Counted from the first letter of the stretch, positions 50,273 to 59,749 are shown. The stretch is 64,000 bases of DNA from Lachnospiraceae bacterium (GCA_910576125.1 CAJTHM010000007.1:1-64000); one strand, 5' to 3'. A program made the numbers and translations. Notes: generated from the letters alone by a model not told the origin.

Positions 50273-51127
50273 TCAGTTCTGAATCGCAGCCCGGATGCAC
50301 CGCACCAGCCGCTCCTCCGTGTCCATGAAATAAATGCCCGCGCCGTTTGTCTTCTCCTGGCTCATGGTCAGGTCTCTGGAATTTCCCCCATGAGCCTCCC
50401 CATCCCTTGCGAGACGCTCTGTCTCCCAGCCCAGCTTTTCAAAAAGGGAATGCACTGTATCATACATACTTTTCGCGTTGGGAGAGCCGAAATTATAGAC
50501 GCCGCCTTTCAGGGAGAAAGCTGCCTCCAGATGTTCCGCCACCTCGTTCACATCCGTGATGCCGCGCATGTCATTGCCCGGATAGCGCAGCGTCTCCGAA
50601 GTCCTGATTTTCGCCAGAAGAGTCCGCAGGAAATCGCCGTGCTCTTTTTCGTTCAGAGTCCGCGCGTCATACATCCAGGAAAGCCTTAGGCTGACACAGT
50701 CAGGATTTACTTCCAGACACTTCTCCTCCGCAAGAAGCTTCTCCCGTCCGTACAGGTTTCCCGGCGTGACTTTTTCCGTCTCCCGGTGGGGCCCTGTGAC
50801 GATACTTCCCGCATATACCTGATCCGAGCTGCACAGCAGGCATTTCGCGCCCACCAGGGCAGATGCCTTTGCCAGGTTCACCGCGCCGTCCACATTGATG
50901 CGCAAAGACCGCTCCGGCTCCTGCTCACAGCGCCCGATATCCGAAATCGCCGCACAGTGCACCACATAATCCGGCCTCCAGTCCCGCAGTCCGGAAATGA
51001 CTTCCGCCTCCTCCGTAATGTCCATTTCGCCGTGGCCTGGTGCGCAGATTTCATATTTTCCCCGATAGAAATCCACCACCCTGCTTCCCATAAAGCCCGA
51101 TGCCCCTGTCACCAATAACCTCTTCAT
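50273..51127 (-). CDS. RmlD-like sugar-nucleotide reductase/epimerase
   Basis: A 284-residue short-chain dehydrogenase of the extended type. The NAD-binding TGASGFMGSRVVDF, VVHCAAIS, and catalytic YGREK with Ser in LLCSSDQVYAG are present. Closest in style to dTDP-4-dehydrorhamnose reductase (RmlD) and related enzymes; no other rhamnose genes are nearby, so the exact substrate is open. Starts just after a converging gene (27 bp) and is transcribed from a promoter region shared with the divergent gene at 51353. GGGGCATG context gives a weak ribosome site. Confidence 0.85.
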   Translation of the reverse strand: MKRLLVTGASGFMGSRVVDFYRGKYEICAPGHGEMDITEEAEVISGLRDWRPDYVVHCAAISDIGRCEQEPERSLRINVDGAVNLAKASALVGAKCLLCSSDQVYAGSIVTGPHRETEKVTPGNLYGREKLLAEEKCLEVNPDCVSLRLSWMYDARTLNEKEHGDFLRTLLAKIRTSETLRYPGNDMRGITDVNEVAEHLEAAFSLKGGVYNFGSPNAKSMYDTVHSLFEKLGWETERLARDGEAHGGNSRDLTMSQEKTNGAGIYFMDTEERLVRCIRAAIQN

Positions 51128-51233
51128 GCCCCATACCTCGTCTTCCCAGTCTCAGAAGCGTATTTTCTTCCTGTGAAAAGTATAGCACAGCGGCAGAAAA
51201 TCAACAAGTATATGAAATATTTTTGTAACACTC

Positions 51234-51262
51234 TTGTCATTTTCTATATCTGGTATTATAAT
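51234..51262 (+). promoter_or_regulatory. Sigma-A promoter of tocopherol-cyclase-like gene
   Basis: TTGTCA (51234-51239), 17-bp spacer, TATAAT (51257-51262), leader about 85 nt. Confidence 0.75.
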
Positions 51263-51352
51263 ACCTTTATCTGCTACAAAATATTGTTATGATATTGACT
51301 TGGCAGCTCATCAGAGAATCCCCCACCGAAGAAGCGAGGCGAAGAACAAAGG

Positions 51353-52474
51353 ATGAATCTGTCGGATTTGGTCAGAAATTCACATATGCTGCGAGGCTCC
51401 CTGTCCAAAAGAGGCTATATGCGCTGGTGGCACTCTTTCTCCGGCGTACAGCCCGGGACAGGGCAGACCCGTACTTTTTTTGTGGAATTCTTTATCATCA
51501 ATCCCGCCGCGGGGGCATCCCGGCCCATTTTAGGCCAGCATCCTTATTTTAAAAAAAGGGGCATGAAGCCCTCCTATGTGATGATAAAGGCCGGCGTCTT
51601 TCCCGATGAGGAGGGGAACGGCGGCAGGCAGTTCCACGCTTTCTATCCGGTGTCCGCCCTGCAGGCCACGGGCAGCCCCCTTGTCATGCAGATAGACGAC
51701 CCCAAAACAGGGCGTTTCCTCTACAGTGAAGACAGGATTGCAGGCTCCATGGAAGTGACGCCGCGAGAGGCCAGACACCGCTCCCGCATGACGGACGCGG
51801 GATGCATGGAATGGGACATAGGGGTACAGAAGATCGTCTCCTGCCACACAGGCAGATTAGGCGGCAAATTCTCCGAGGCTTTCCGCAGGCTGGACAGCTT
51901 CTGGCACGGGGAGGGAATCCTCAGCCTTTTTCAGGGCAGCGTCACGGTGGACGGCGTGCCCTATGAGGTGACCCCCGAATCAGGCCACGGCTATGCGGAC
52001 AAGCACTGGGGCCGCAGCATGGGCAAGCCCTGGTTCCAGTTCGCCTGCGGGAAACTTGTAAGCAATCGCACTGGTCAGGAGGCGCGCCGCTGCGTGGTGG
52101 CCCTGAACTGCCTGCGCCCGAGATTCCTCCTGTTCCCCCTGCGCCCCCGCCTGATGCTGCAGCTGACCTGCCAAGGGGAGGATTTCCAGTTCACCCGCTG
52201 CAAGTGGGAGACTAAAGAGACCGGCAAGCGCTTCATCTGGCATGTGCTGGCGCAGAACAAGGACATAGTCGTCAAGCTTTCCGGCAGCTGCGCCAAGAAA
52301 GAAATGCTGAATCTGCAATACGAAGACCCAGACGGCCGGAAAGAGAGTCAGCCTCTCTGGGCGGGAGGCGGCGGCATCGGCACGCTGCAGCTTTACCGGA
52401 AAACCCATGGCGGCAGGGAATCCATAGATACCCTGAAGCTGTCGGATTCCCTGTGCATCTACCGGAGCATATGA
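51353..52474 (+). CDS. Tocopherol-cyclase-like protein
   Basis: A 373-residue protein with the lipocalin-like two-barrel plan of the tocopherol cyclase family. Motifs are RWWHSFSGVQPGTGQTRTFF near the start and the hallmark GHGYADKHWGRSMGKPWFQF in the middle. There is no signal peptide. Bacteria of this type do not make tocopherol, so the name is only a family label; a lipid or hydrophobic ligand is possible. A GAGGCGAAG ribosome-like stretch precedes the ATG at 51353. It is a single gene with its own promoter. Confidence 0.75.
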   Translation: MNLSDLVRNSHMLRGSLSKRGYMRWWHSFSGVQPGTGQTRTFFVEFFIINPAAGASRPILGQHPYFKKRGMKPSYVMIKAGVFPDEEGNGGRQFHAFYPVSALQATGSPLVMQIDDPKTGRFLYSEDRIAGSMEVTPREARHRSRMTDAGCMEWDIGVQKIVSCHTGRLGGKFSEAFRRLDSFWHGEGILSLFQGSVTVDGVPYEVTPESGHGYADKHWGRSMGKPWFQFACGKLVSNRTGQEARRCVVALNCLRPRFLLFPLRPRLMLQLTCQGEDFQFTRCKWETKETGKRFIWHVLAQNKDIVVKLSGSCAKKEMLNLQYEDPDGRKESQPLWAGGGGIGTLQLYRKTHGGRESIDTLKLSDSLCIYRSI

Positions 52475-52540
52475 TTTCTGCGGGCGACTGCCGGACATGG
52501 CCGCGGAGCGTCTCCATACCCGCATTCTGTCCGCTGCCGT

Positions 52541-53929
52541 CTACAGGCATTTCAGTACAATCTCCACCAGAAATCCCCCGTTTTCTCCATGATTCAGCCG
52601 CACCCATCCCCCATGGGCAGCCGCAATCTGGCGCACGATTACCAGCCCCAGGCCGTGCCGGAGCTGCGAACCGTTTCCGCTGTCCATCATATAGTGGGGC
52701 GTACTTTGCAGCGCCGCCAGCTGTTCGTCGGTGACGCCGGTTCCATCGTCCTCCAGAACGATATGGGCCGCTCCCGCCTCCCTGTGCAGATTCACACCGA
52801 TATGGCAGCCCTCCGGATTGTGCAGCTGGGAATTGGTCAGGACATTGCAGACGGCTCTCTGAAGCAGCTCCTTATCGCCCTGAAGAATATATTTATCCGT
52901 TTTTTCATCACAGTCAAAGTCCACAGGGTATTTCCCGTCCAAATCCAGATTCACGAAATCCGCCACTGCCTGTCTCAGCACTGCTGCCAGGTTCACAGTC
53001 TCTGTCTTCACCGGCTGCATCTGGTATTCCAGTTTGGAGGCAAGGTTCAGGTTGCCCACCAGCTCTTTCATCTTGAGGCTCTGCCGCCGGATGACCTCCG
53101 CTTTCCGCCTTGTGTCCACAGGCAGCGAGGCGTCCTCCTCTATCTCCGCCGCATATCCCATCACCATGGTCAGAGGCGTCCTGATATCATGTGAAATGCC
53201 CGATATCCAGCCCGCCCGGGCGTTCTCCCTTTTCCTCAGATTCCTCTCCTGAGCGCGCAGCTTCTCGTTCACCCGGTTCACCGCGGCGGCCACTTCCGCC
53301 AGAAACCCTTCCTCCCCGACATAGACCTCCCTTTCCGGCAGCGCCTCCATGCCCTGCACCACAGGCTTCACGGACCGCAGGATGCGGGTAGCCAGTATCA
53401 TATAGATGACAAAAATCAGAACCGCGTTCATCCCCAGAAAGCTCAGAATCATCCTTGGCATTCCGGCGATGATATCGTAGTCAAAACTATTCCACAGCAG
53501 TTTCCAGTAGGCATCTTTGGGATGTCCCAGAATCACCAGATCATCCCCCCTGGCCCCCACCGTGGTAGGATAATCCGCTATATAGCCTCTGGTATACCAG
53601 GAAATCTCCGACAGGGAATAATGCAGCGGAATTTCCTCCGGGAGGTCCCCGCTGTGCCAGATTACATCTCCCGTCCCGTTTTCCACCAGGATTCCCCATG
53701 CACGGTATTCCGTCAATATCTGTTCGCCAACATCAGATAAACTCCAGGAGCCGTCCTCCTTCAGGGCGAGCTCCTCTCCCACCTCTTTCGCCGCGTCCCA
53801 GCCGCCTCCGCCGCTTTTCTCCCGCCAGGTAAAGGCGATGAAAAGCGCCAGATTCAGTATCAGCAGAATAGGTCCGATTCCCAGCGCAAGCATCAGGAAA
53901 CGTCTGATTAAACGCATCGTTCTTTTCAT
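52541..53929 (-). CDS. Sensor histidine kinase paired with lantibiotic-type ABC operon
   Basis: A 462-residue kinase: membrane segment at about 10-34, an outer domain of about 115 residues, a second membrane segment at about 160-182, a HAMP-like region, His247 in GISHDIRTPLTMVMGY, and an ATPase with NVLTNSQLHNPEG and RHGLGLVIVRQIAAAHGG. Its start overlaps the stop of the regulator gene by 4 bp. The large outer domain suggests direct sensing, unlike the loop-less intramembrane kinases of the Bce type. The divergent ABC operon suggests it senses a cationic or lantibiotic peptide (inference). Confidence 0.92.
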   Translation of the reverse strand: MKRTMRLIRRFLMLALGIGPILLILNLALFIAFTWREKSGGGGWDAAKEVGEELALKEDGSWSLSDVGEQILTEYRAWGILVENGTGDVIWHSGDLPEEIPLHYSLSEISWYTRGYIADYPTTVGARGDDLVILGHPKDAYWKLLWNSFDYDIIAGMPRMILSFLGMNAVLIFVIYMILATRILRSVKPVVQGMEALPEREVYVGEEGFLAEVAAAVNRVNEKLRAQERNLRKRENARAGWISGISHDIRTPLTMVMGYAAEIEEDASLPVDTRRKAEVIRRQSLKMKELVGNLNLASKLEYQMQPVKTETVNLAAVLRQAVADFVNLDLDGKYPVDFDCDEKTDKYILQGDKELLQRAVCNVLTNSQLHNPEGCHIGVNLHREAGAAHIVLEDDGTGVTDEQLAALQSTPHYMMDSGNGSQLRHGLGLVIVRQIAAAHGGWVRLNHGENGGFLVEIVLKCL

Positions 53930-54645
53930 GAATCTCTCCCCTGTTTTTCCGCCAGCACCAGCTTATAGCCCAGCCCTTTCACGGTCAGCAGGGAGACCGG
54001 TTTTGACGGATTTTCCTCTATTTTTTCACGGATGCGCCGGATATGGGCCATGAGGGAATTCTCGTAGCCGTAAGGATTGTCGCCCCACGCGGCCTCGCAC
54101 AGCCCGTCTATGGTGACGATGCGGCCCGCGTTGCGGTACAGGACATTCAGCAGTTCAAACTCCTTGGCGGTCAGGGACAGGCGCTCCTCCCCCTTGATCA
54201 CTTCCGCCCGCTCGAAGTCCAGCTCGCAGGCCGCCAGCCGCACCCTTGGACACTCTTCCCTATAGCTGCGGCGCAGCAGAGCCGATACTCGAAACATCAG
54301 CTCTCTGGGCAGAAAAGGCTTCACCACATAGTCGTCCGCCCCCAGCCCGAAGCCCCGGAATTTGTCCTCGTCCTCTCCTCTGGCTGTGAGAAACAATACA
54401 GGCACATCCGTCGTCTCCCGCAGCCTCTGCAGCAGCGAAAAACCGTCCCCGTCCGGCAGCATCACGTCCAGTATGGCCAATTCCGGTTTCCAGGCCTCCG
54501 CCGCATCAAGGGCCTCCGCCATATTCCCCGCCGTCCGCACCTGTGTATAGCCCTCCTGGGTCAGCATGGATGACACCATGTCCCGCAGCTGCTCTTCATC
54601 GTCTACCAGCAGAATCCTTTTTTTCCTCAGATATTCATATCCCAT
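53926..54645 (-). CDS. OmpR-family response regulator
   Basis: A 239-residue regulator: Asp60 (LAILDVMLPDGDG), acidic pair Asp15-Asp16, Lys in YVVKPFLPRE, and a winged helix (about 135-232) with LTAKEFELLNVLYRNAGRIV and NSLMAHIRRIREKIEE. It is first in the kinase/regulator pair and divergent from the ABC transporter operon. Direct repeats at 54725-54744, spaced by 11 bp, are the probable binding site for this type of regulator. Confidence 0.93.
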   Translation of the reverse strand: MGYEYLRKKRILLVDDEEQLRDMVSSMLTQEGYTQVRTAGNMAEALDAAEAWKPELAILDVMLPDGDGFSLLQRLRETTDVPVLFLTARGEDEDKFRGFGLGADDYVVKPFLPRELMFRVSALLRRSYREECPRVRLAACELDFERAEVIKGEERLSLTAKEFELLNVLYRNAGRIVTIDGLCEAAWGDNPYGYENSLMAHIRRIREKIEENPSKPVSLLTVKGLGYKLVLAEKQGRDS

Positions 54646-54724
54646 GGAGTTCTCCTTTCCGTATTTTATGTTCTTATAAAAAAATTATAGCATATTTTCC
54701 CCCATCCTCCCTGCCGAAAATCAA

Positions 54725-54781
54725 AATGTAAGGTAAATGTAAGGCAGCGGAAAGGTTCCCGTAAGCCCGGGATATTATACT
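54725..54781 (+). promoter_or_regulatory. Regulated promoter of the ABC operon with 11-bp-spaced direct repeats
   Basis: AATGTAAGG occurs at 54725-54733 and 54736-54744, exactly one helical turn apart. TATACT (54776-54781) is a fair -10, but there is no matching -35 17 bp upstream. This fits activation by an OmpR-type regulator. A hairpin with CGGCAGAGA/TCTCTGCCG arms (about 54844-54874) lies in the leader. Confidence 0.6.
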
Positions 54782-54903
54782 GGCCTTAACCGGTAAACAA
54801 AAAGCGCCGTGGTTCCGGGCAACTTCCGAAACCAGACGCGAAGCGGCAGAGAGCGCCTGGCGGATTCTCTGCCGTCACCGACAATCAAAAAAAGGAGTCT
54901 GAC

Positions 54904-55668
54904 ATGAGCGAAATGAACATCATTGAAACACAGAACCTGACAAAAACCTACGGCGACTTCACCGCCGTATCCCACCTGAACCTGCATATCAAAAAAGGCA
55001 GCGTCTACGGCTTCCTGGGCCCCAACGGCGCCGGGAAGTCCACCACCATGAAAATGCTCCTGGGGCTGGCGAAGCCCACTTCCGGAAGCTTCCATATCAA
55101 CCGGAAGAGCTACCCGAAAGACCGAATCGCCATCCTCCGGGACATGGGTTCCTTTATAGAAGCCCCCGCTTTCTACGGGAACCTCACCGGGGAGGAGAAC
55201 CTGGAAATCCTGCGCCGCATCCTGCAGCTGCCCAAATCCGCCGTGGCCGATGCCCTGGAACTGACAGGGCTGACGGAGCACAGGAAGCGCCAGGCAAAGA
55301 AATATTCCCTGGGCATGAAGCAGCGCCTGGGGCTGGCCGGCGCCCTGCTGGGCCATCCGCCCATTCTGATTCTGGATGAGCCCACCAACGGGCTGGATCC
55401 CATCGGCATCCACGAGATACGCACCCTGGTGCGCTCCCTGCCGGAAAAGTACGACTGCACCGTGCTGGTGTCCTCCCACCTGCTGCCGGAGGTAGAGCTG
55501 ATGGCCGACGACTTCGGCATCCTGAACCACGGCCGGCTGCTGTTCGAGGGAACCATGGACGCCCTGAAGCGCACTGCCGAAAACGCCGGTCTCCCCACCT
55601 ACAATCTGGAGGAAACCTTCCTGTCCCTGATCGATATGGACAACCGGAATCGAGGTGAGCGCATATGA
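54904..55668 (+). CDS. ABC transporter ATPase, lantibiotic-immunity (BcrA/CprA) type
   Basis: A 254-residue ATPase: Walker A GPNGAGKSTTMKMLLG, signature YSLGMKQRLGLAGAL, Walker B ILILDEPTNGLD and H-loop VLVSSHLLPEVE. Sequence type matches BcrA and LanF-like ATPases that export or expel peptide antibiotics. AAAAGGAGTCTGAC precedes the ATG. It is first of three overlapping genes with two distinct permeases, the LanFEG layout. No lantibiotic structural gene is seen, so self-immunity is less likely than defence against outside peptides. Confidence 0.92.
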   Translation: MSEMNIIETQNLTKTYGDFTAVSHLNLHIKKGSVYGFLGPNGAGKSTTMKMLLGLAKPTSGSFHINRKSYPKDRIAILRDMGSFIEAPAFYGNLTGEENLEILRRILQLPKSAVADALELTGLTEHRKRQAKKYSLGMKQRLGLAGALLGHPPILILDEPTNGLDPIGIHEIRTLVRSLPEKYDCTVLVSSHLLPEVELMADDFGILNHGRLLFEGTMDALKRTAENAGLPTYNLEETFLSLIDMDNRNRGERI

Positions 55669-56411
55669 GCGGAACGAGAGTCCCTTTCCTGCAGCCTTTC
55701 CTTGAGACGCGCAAGCTCCGGCGGACCGGGTTCTGTCCCGCCTTCCTGGGCGGCGGCCTGCTTGGAGCCCTGGTGCCGGCCGTCAACATGGCCGTGCGGG
55801 CGGAGTCCTTCACCTCTCAGTCCGGGAGCCCTTTCCGCATCCTGATGGATGCCAACTGGCAGCTGATGGCCCAGCTGAACATCTTCCTGGTGGTGTGCGG
55901 GGCCTGTATCCTCTACCACACCGAATACGCAGACAACGGCATCCAGAAGGCCAGGTCCCTGCCCATGCGCCCCTTATGTCTGTTTCTGGGAAAGCTTACG
56001 ATACTGGCCGTCTCCTGCCTGCTGCCCCTTTGCATCGAGGCGCTTTCCCTGTTGCTGTGCCGGGCCCACTGGTTTTCGGACAGCGCGGGCGCCGGCAGGC
56101 AGCTGCTTGCCGGATTGGCATTCGAGCTTGTACTCCTGCTGCCTACCGCGGCGGCCATGCTGTTCCTCTCTTCCATGTGCCAGAATATGTGGATCAGTCT
56201 GGGGGCAGGCGTGATACTGGTGTTCTTTTCCTCCATGCTGCCCCAGGGCAGCGCGGCCGTGGCGCTGATGCCCTTTGCGTCCCCTTACCGGATGCTGCAC
56301 CAGTTTTCCGGCAGGGAAGCCCTGTGGATGTGCGCCCTGTGCCTGGGGGAGGTCCTTTTGTTCTGCGCCGCGGAGCGCATTTATCACAATATCAGGAGGT
56401 GTTTCTCATGA
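55665..56411 (+). CDS. ABC-2 permease, LanE/MutE-like
   Basis: A 248-residue membrane protein with six predicted membrane segments (the first near 25-45, the last near 222-240). It follows the ATPase gene with a 4-bp overlap and is followed by a second permease with a 4-bp overlap. The short length and order match the first of the two permeases of lantibiotic-immunity transporters. The sequence between segments is poorly conserved, so assignment rests mostly on context and length. Confidence 0.85.
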   Translation: MSGTRVPFLQPFLETRKLRRTGFCPAFLGGGLLGALVPAVNMAVRAESFTSQSGSPFRILMDANWQLMAQLNIFLVVCGACILYHTEYADNGIQKARSLPMRPLCLFLGKLTILAVSCLLPLCIEALSLLLCRAHWFSDSAGAGRQLLAGLAFELVLLLPTAAAMLFLSSMCQNMWISLGAGVILVFFSSMLPQGSAAVALMPFASPYRMLHQFSGREALWMCALCLGEVLLFCAAERIYHNIRRCFS

Positions 56412-57211
56412 AGAACGAATACCGACCTTTGAACCTGTTCTCTCTCTTCGGCGTGGAGATGCTGAAAATACGCCGCTCCGGGATCTTCTGGATTCTGCTG
56501 ATTCCCGCAGTCATGATGTGGCTGCCCTCCGCCATGAACGCCAATGTGAATTTCCTTGTAAATCCTTTTGACATCTCCCCGGAGCACAATTATTTCATCC
56601 AGGGCTACATGGGGCTAGCCTGGTTCATGATTCCCGCCACGCTGATCGTCTGCACCGTACTGCTGAGCCAGACGGAGATCCGCAGCAGAGGCCTGGTCAA
56701 ATGCCTGACCCTTCCCGTCAGCACCGCGAAGCTGTGCCTGGCAAAGTTCCTGGTGACGATCGTCCTGGCTGCCGTGCAGCTGGTGCTGTCCATAGCAACC
56801 TATTACGGCTCCGCCCTGCTGGCCTCTAAGCTGTATGCTTATGATTTCCTGCTGCCGCTCTCCTATGTGTGCCGCTGCGCCTCCCTGATTTACCTTGCCG
56901 CGGTGCCTGCGGCAGCCATCTACTGGATGCTCAGCATTTTGATACGGACTCCCATCTTCTCCGCAGGGCTGGGGCTCGCGTCTATCGTCCCCTCGGTGCT
57001 GATGCTGAATACGGAAATCTGGTACAGCTATCCGCCGGACTATCCGTTCTATATCCTGATGACAGAGTACGGACGGATAGCTCCGGATGTCTTCGGCGCG
57101 GAGATACAGCTGATTCCCATGCTCCCCATCGGCATATGCGTCACGGTTTTCAGCCTGGCGATTGCCTGCGCCCGGTACGGCACGGCAGAGCGGAATTCGG
57201 ACTCCCTGTGA
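56408..57211 (+). CDS. ABC-2 permease, LanG/MutG-like
   Basis: A 267-residue membrane protein with about six membrane segments. The N-terminal LFSLFGVEMLKIRRSGIFWI is the usual amphipathic lead-in of these permeases. AGGAGG and ATGA overlap with the previous gene mark translational coupling. The in-frame ORF extends far upstream (to 55895) but that part only shadows the first permease; the ATG at 56408 is the real start. It completes the three-part transporter. Confidence 0.87.
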   Translation: MKNEYRPLNLFSLFGVEMLKIRRSGIFWILLIPAVMMWLPSAMNANVNFLVNPFDISPEHNYFIQGYMGLAWFMIPATLIVCTVLLSQTEIRSRGLVKCLTLPVSTAKLCLAKFLVTIVLAAVQLVLSIATYYGSALLASKLYAYDFLLPLSYVCRCASLIYLAAVPAAAIYWMLSILIRTPIFSAGLGLASIVPSVLMLNTEIWYSYPPDYPFYILMTEYGRIAPDVFGAEIQLIPMLPIGICVTVFSLAIACARYGTAERNSDSL

Positions 57212-57328
57212 AGAATATCAGGGCTGCGTCCCGGCGCCTGCAATGCTGCGGAAGCGACAGATATGCACTACTTATACAAAAATTCCTGCCATGGAACCGG
57301 CAGGCAACAGAAAGGAATGGTATCCGAT

Positions 57329-57640
57329 ATGAAAAATAACCCGAAACAGATAATCCTGACAGCCATCTGCGCCCTGATGCTCTTCATCCCCTGGACAATT
57401 CTGCCCCTGCGCAGCTTCCCCTGGGCGCTGGAGTCCCCTACGGCGGCAATCATGATTTCCTGCTATGCCGCGTTTATGGTCTTCAGCGGGGTATTCACCG
57501 CTGTAGTCTATGCAAAGGGAAAGATACAGCATACGCTTATGAAAATCTGCGTGGTCATAAACGGCATCTATGCCCTGGGCGGCGTCATCGCTTTCGCATT
57601 GATGGCATATCAGGGGACGCTGCCATTTGCAAACAGCTGA
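57329..57640 (+). CDS. Small membrane protein behind the ABC operon
   Basis: About 103 residues with three hydrophobic stretches (about 8-28, 38-60, 70-93). No recognised family. AAAGGAATGG lies 8-14 nt before the ATG. It follows the second permease by 117 bp with no promoter seen and precedes a strong terminator, so it belongs to the same transcript and may be an accessory of the transporter or of peptide resistance. Confidence 0.6.
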   Translation: MKNNPKQIILTAICALMLFIPWTILPLRSFPWALESPTAAIMISCYAAFMVFSGVFTAVVYAKGKIQHTLMKICVVINGIYALGGVIAFALMAYQGTLPFANS

Positions 57641-57698
57641 AACAGGCGATGCCGTCCGGCAGACCGCACTGTGCTTTCGCGGCGGTTTCCGTAACGCC

Positions 57699-57745
57699 AG
57701 CGGCTCCCTCCGGCAATCATGCCGCAGGGAGCCGCTGATTTTTTC
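57699..57745 (+). terminator. Terminator of ABC operon
   Basis: An 11-bp stem AGCGGCTCCCT/AGGGAGCCGCT (57699-57709, 57726-57736), with inner CGGCA/TGCCG pairing, is followed by GATTTTTTC. Confidence 0.92.
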
Positions 57746-57796
57746 TTCTTAAAACATGCGCAGGTTCCACACCTGACATTCGACGAGACGGCAAGT

Positions 57797-59749
57797 TCAC
57801 GGTTCCTCCTGCATCCACACCCGCATCTGGTTCTCGCCCCGGTTGGCCCAGGCATAATAAGGGATGGCAGTCAGCCGGGCCTTTTCCTTCACCGGCGGCT
57901 CCTCGCTGTACAGTGCGTCGCTTCCCACCATGCGATAGCCCTCTATCTTTAAGAGCACGTTCCCTTTCAGCACGCCCTCCTCGCAGACATAGCTTTCCGC
58001 CTTCAGCTCCTTCGGAATCCGCAGACTCTGAATCAGCTCCCCGTTGTCCACGCCCTCGAAGCAGTACACCACGGGCCCCCGCAGCAGCGCCACGCAGCCC
58101 GCGTCCTCGCGCACATGCTGGTTGGCATAAGCCTTGCGCACCTCCATGGGGAAATTCAGCTCTACCCTGTCGCCCGGGGCCCAGCTTCTGGTGATGTATA
58201 CATAGCCCTTCTTCAGCAGCGCGGCCACATCCAGCTTCTCCCCGTTCACGGTAAGGCTGACCCGGCTGTCCTTTGGCTTCACATAGTAAGGAATGTGGAT
58301 GGCAAGCGTGAACGCCTGCGCCGTCTTCGGCGCGATGACATAGGCCGCCTTCCCCTCCCAAGGGTATCTGGTCTCCACCGTCACCTCCGCCTTCTCAAGC
58401 TGCGCCCTCTGTCCGATCATCAGGTGGGAGTAGACGGTGGAGTCATTCTCGCTCCAGCAGTACTGCCCCAAAGAGGTCACCAGCCGCACCAGGTTGGGCG
58501 GGCAGCAGGCGCAGGCGTACCAGCCGGGTCTTACCGGCAGGGAGTGCTGATACCCGAAGAGCTTTCCGGACACTCCCGGCTCGCACTCCAGGGGGTTCAC
58601 ATAGAAATACTTCTTCCCGTCCAGCTGCATGCCGCTGATCGTGCTGTTGTACAGTTCTTTCTCCATGATGTCCGCGTAAGCGCCGTCCATCTCCATCTCC
58701 AGCATCCGGTGGGCGAAGAACACCATGGCGATGGAAGCACAGGTCTCCGCGTAAGCCATGTCGTTGGGCAGCTCATAGTTGTTGGAGAACGCCTCCCCCT
58801 CCGGATTCCCGCCCAGGGCGCCGGTGATGTACATCTTCTTGTTCACCACATTGTCCCACAGCGTCCGGCAAGCCTGACAGAGCCTTTCGTCCCCGTCCGT
58901 CCCCGCCAGATCCGCCATGGCGGTGTACATGTACAGGGCGCGGACGGCGTGGCCCACCGCCTCCTTCTGGTCGTAGATGGGCTCATGGGCCTGGTTGTAG
59001 GTCACGTCCATGGCTTCGATGCTGTACTGCCCCCAGTGCTGCCAGCCCCTCTTCAGCTTCTCCTGATGGAAATAGTCCGGGTTCTTGCCCCGCTCCTCCA
59101 GGAAATATTTCGCCATGTCCATGTATTTTTCTTTCCCGGTGGCGCGGTAGAGCTTCATCAGGCCGATCTCCACCTCCTGGTGTCCGGGGATGCCGTGCTC
59201 CTTGTCCTCCTCCGGCCCGAACCTGTCGATGATATGGTCAGCCATGCGCTCCATCACATGAAGAAGCTTATCCTTCCCGGTGACGTCAAAATAAGCCACA
59301 GCCGCCTCCATCATATGGCCCGCGCAGTAGAGTTCGTGGCACTCGTGGAGGTTCTGCCAGCGGTGCTCCGGCTCCTTGATGGTGAAATAGGTGTTCAGGT
59401 AGCCGTCTGGCTGCTGGGCCTTCTCTATGATGTCGATGATGCCGTCCGCCCTGGCTTCCAGATCCGCGTCCGGCTTCACGGACAGGGAATAGGCCACGCC
59501 CTCCAGCCATTTCGCCAGATCGCTGTCCTGGAACACCATCCCGTAGAACTCCCCTTCGCTCAAGCCCGCGGCGATGCGGAAGTTCTCGATGGCATGGCTC
59601 TTGGCCACCCCGGGGACTTCATCGTTCAGCACCTTCTCCTGAAAGGGAATGACTACATCTATGACTTTCTCCTGCATCCCCGTCCAGAATCCGTCCGCCA
59701 CCTTTACCTGGCTGACATTTACCTCTTTTGCTGCTTTTTTCATATCCAT
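57797..59749 (-). CDS. GH127 family glycosidase (beta-L-arabinofuranosidase-like)
   Basis: A 650-residue enzyme of the DUF1680/GH127 family, whose characterised members release beta-L-arabinofuranose from plant glycoproteins. The (alpha/alpha)6 barrel is complete: ETCASIAMVFFAHRML and GWYACACCPPNLVRL give the Glu/Cys zinc site and Cys nucleophile (Cys415-Cys416). A C-terminal beta region follows (IPYYVKPKDSRVSLTVNGE). There is no signal peptide, so it acts on imported oligosaccharides. The divergent AraC regulator probably controls it. Length is normal. Confidence 0.92.
   Translation of the reverse strand: MDMKKAAKEVNVSQVKVADGFWTGMQEKVIDVVIPFQEKVLNDEVPGVAKSHAIENFRIAAGLSEGEFYGMVFQDSDLAKWLEGVAYSLSVKPDADLEARADGIIDIIEKAQQPDGYLNTYFTIKEPEHRWQNLHECHELYCAGHMMEAAVAYFDVTGKDKLLHVMERMADHIIDRFGPEEDKEHGIPGHQEVEIGLMKLYRATGKEKYMDMAKYFLEERGKNPDYFHQEKLKRGWQHWGQYSIEAMDVTYNQAHEPIYDQKEAVGHAVRALYMYTAMADLAGTDGDERLCQACRTLWDNVVNKKMYITGALGGNPEGEAFSNNYELPNDMAYAETCASIAMVFFAHRMLEMEMDGAYADIMEKELYNSTISGMQLDGKKYFYVNPLECEPGVSGKLFGYQHSLPVRPGWYACACCPPNLVRLVTSLGQYCWSENDSTVYSHLMIGQRAQLEKAEVTVETRYPWEGKAAYVIAPKTAQAFTLAIHIPYYVKPKDSRVSLTVNGEKLDVAALLKKGYVYITRSWAPGDRVELNFPMEVRKAYANQHVREDAGCVALLRGPVVYCFEGVDNGELIQSLRIPKELKAESYVCEEGVLKGNVLLKIEGYRMVGSDALYSEEPPVKEKARLTAIPYYAWANRGENQMRVWMQEEP

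Noticed and set aside
54904..57640. Lantibiotic biosynthesis cluster
   Set aside because: Only transporter and regulator genes; no precursor peptide, LanB/C/M or protease gene found.
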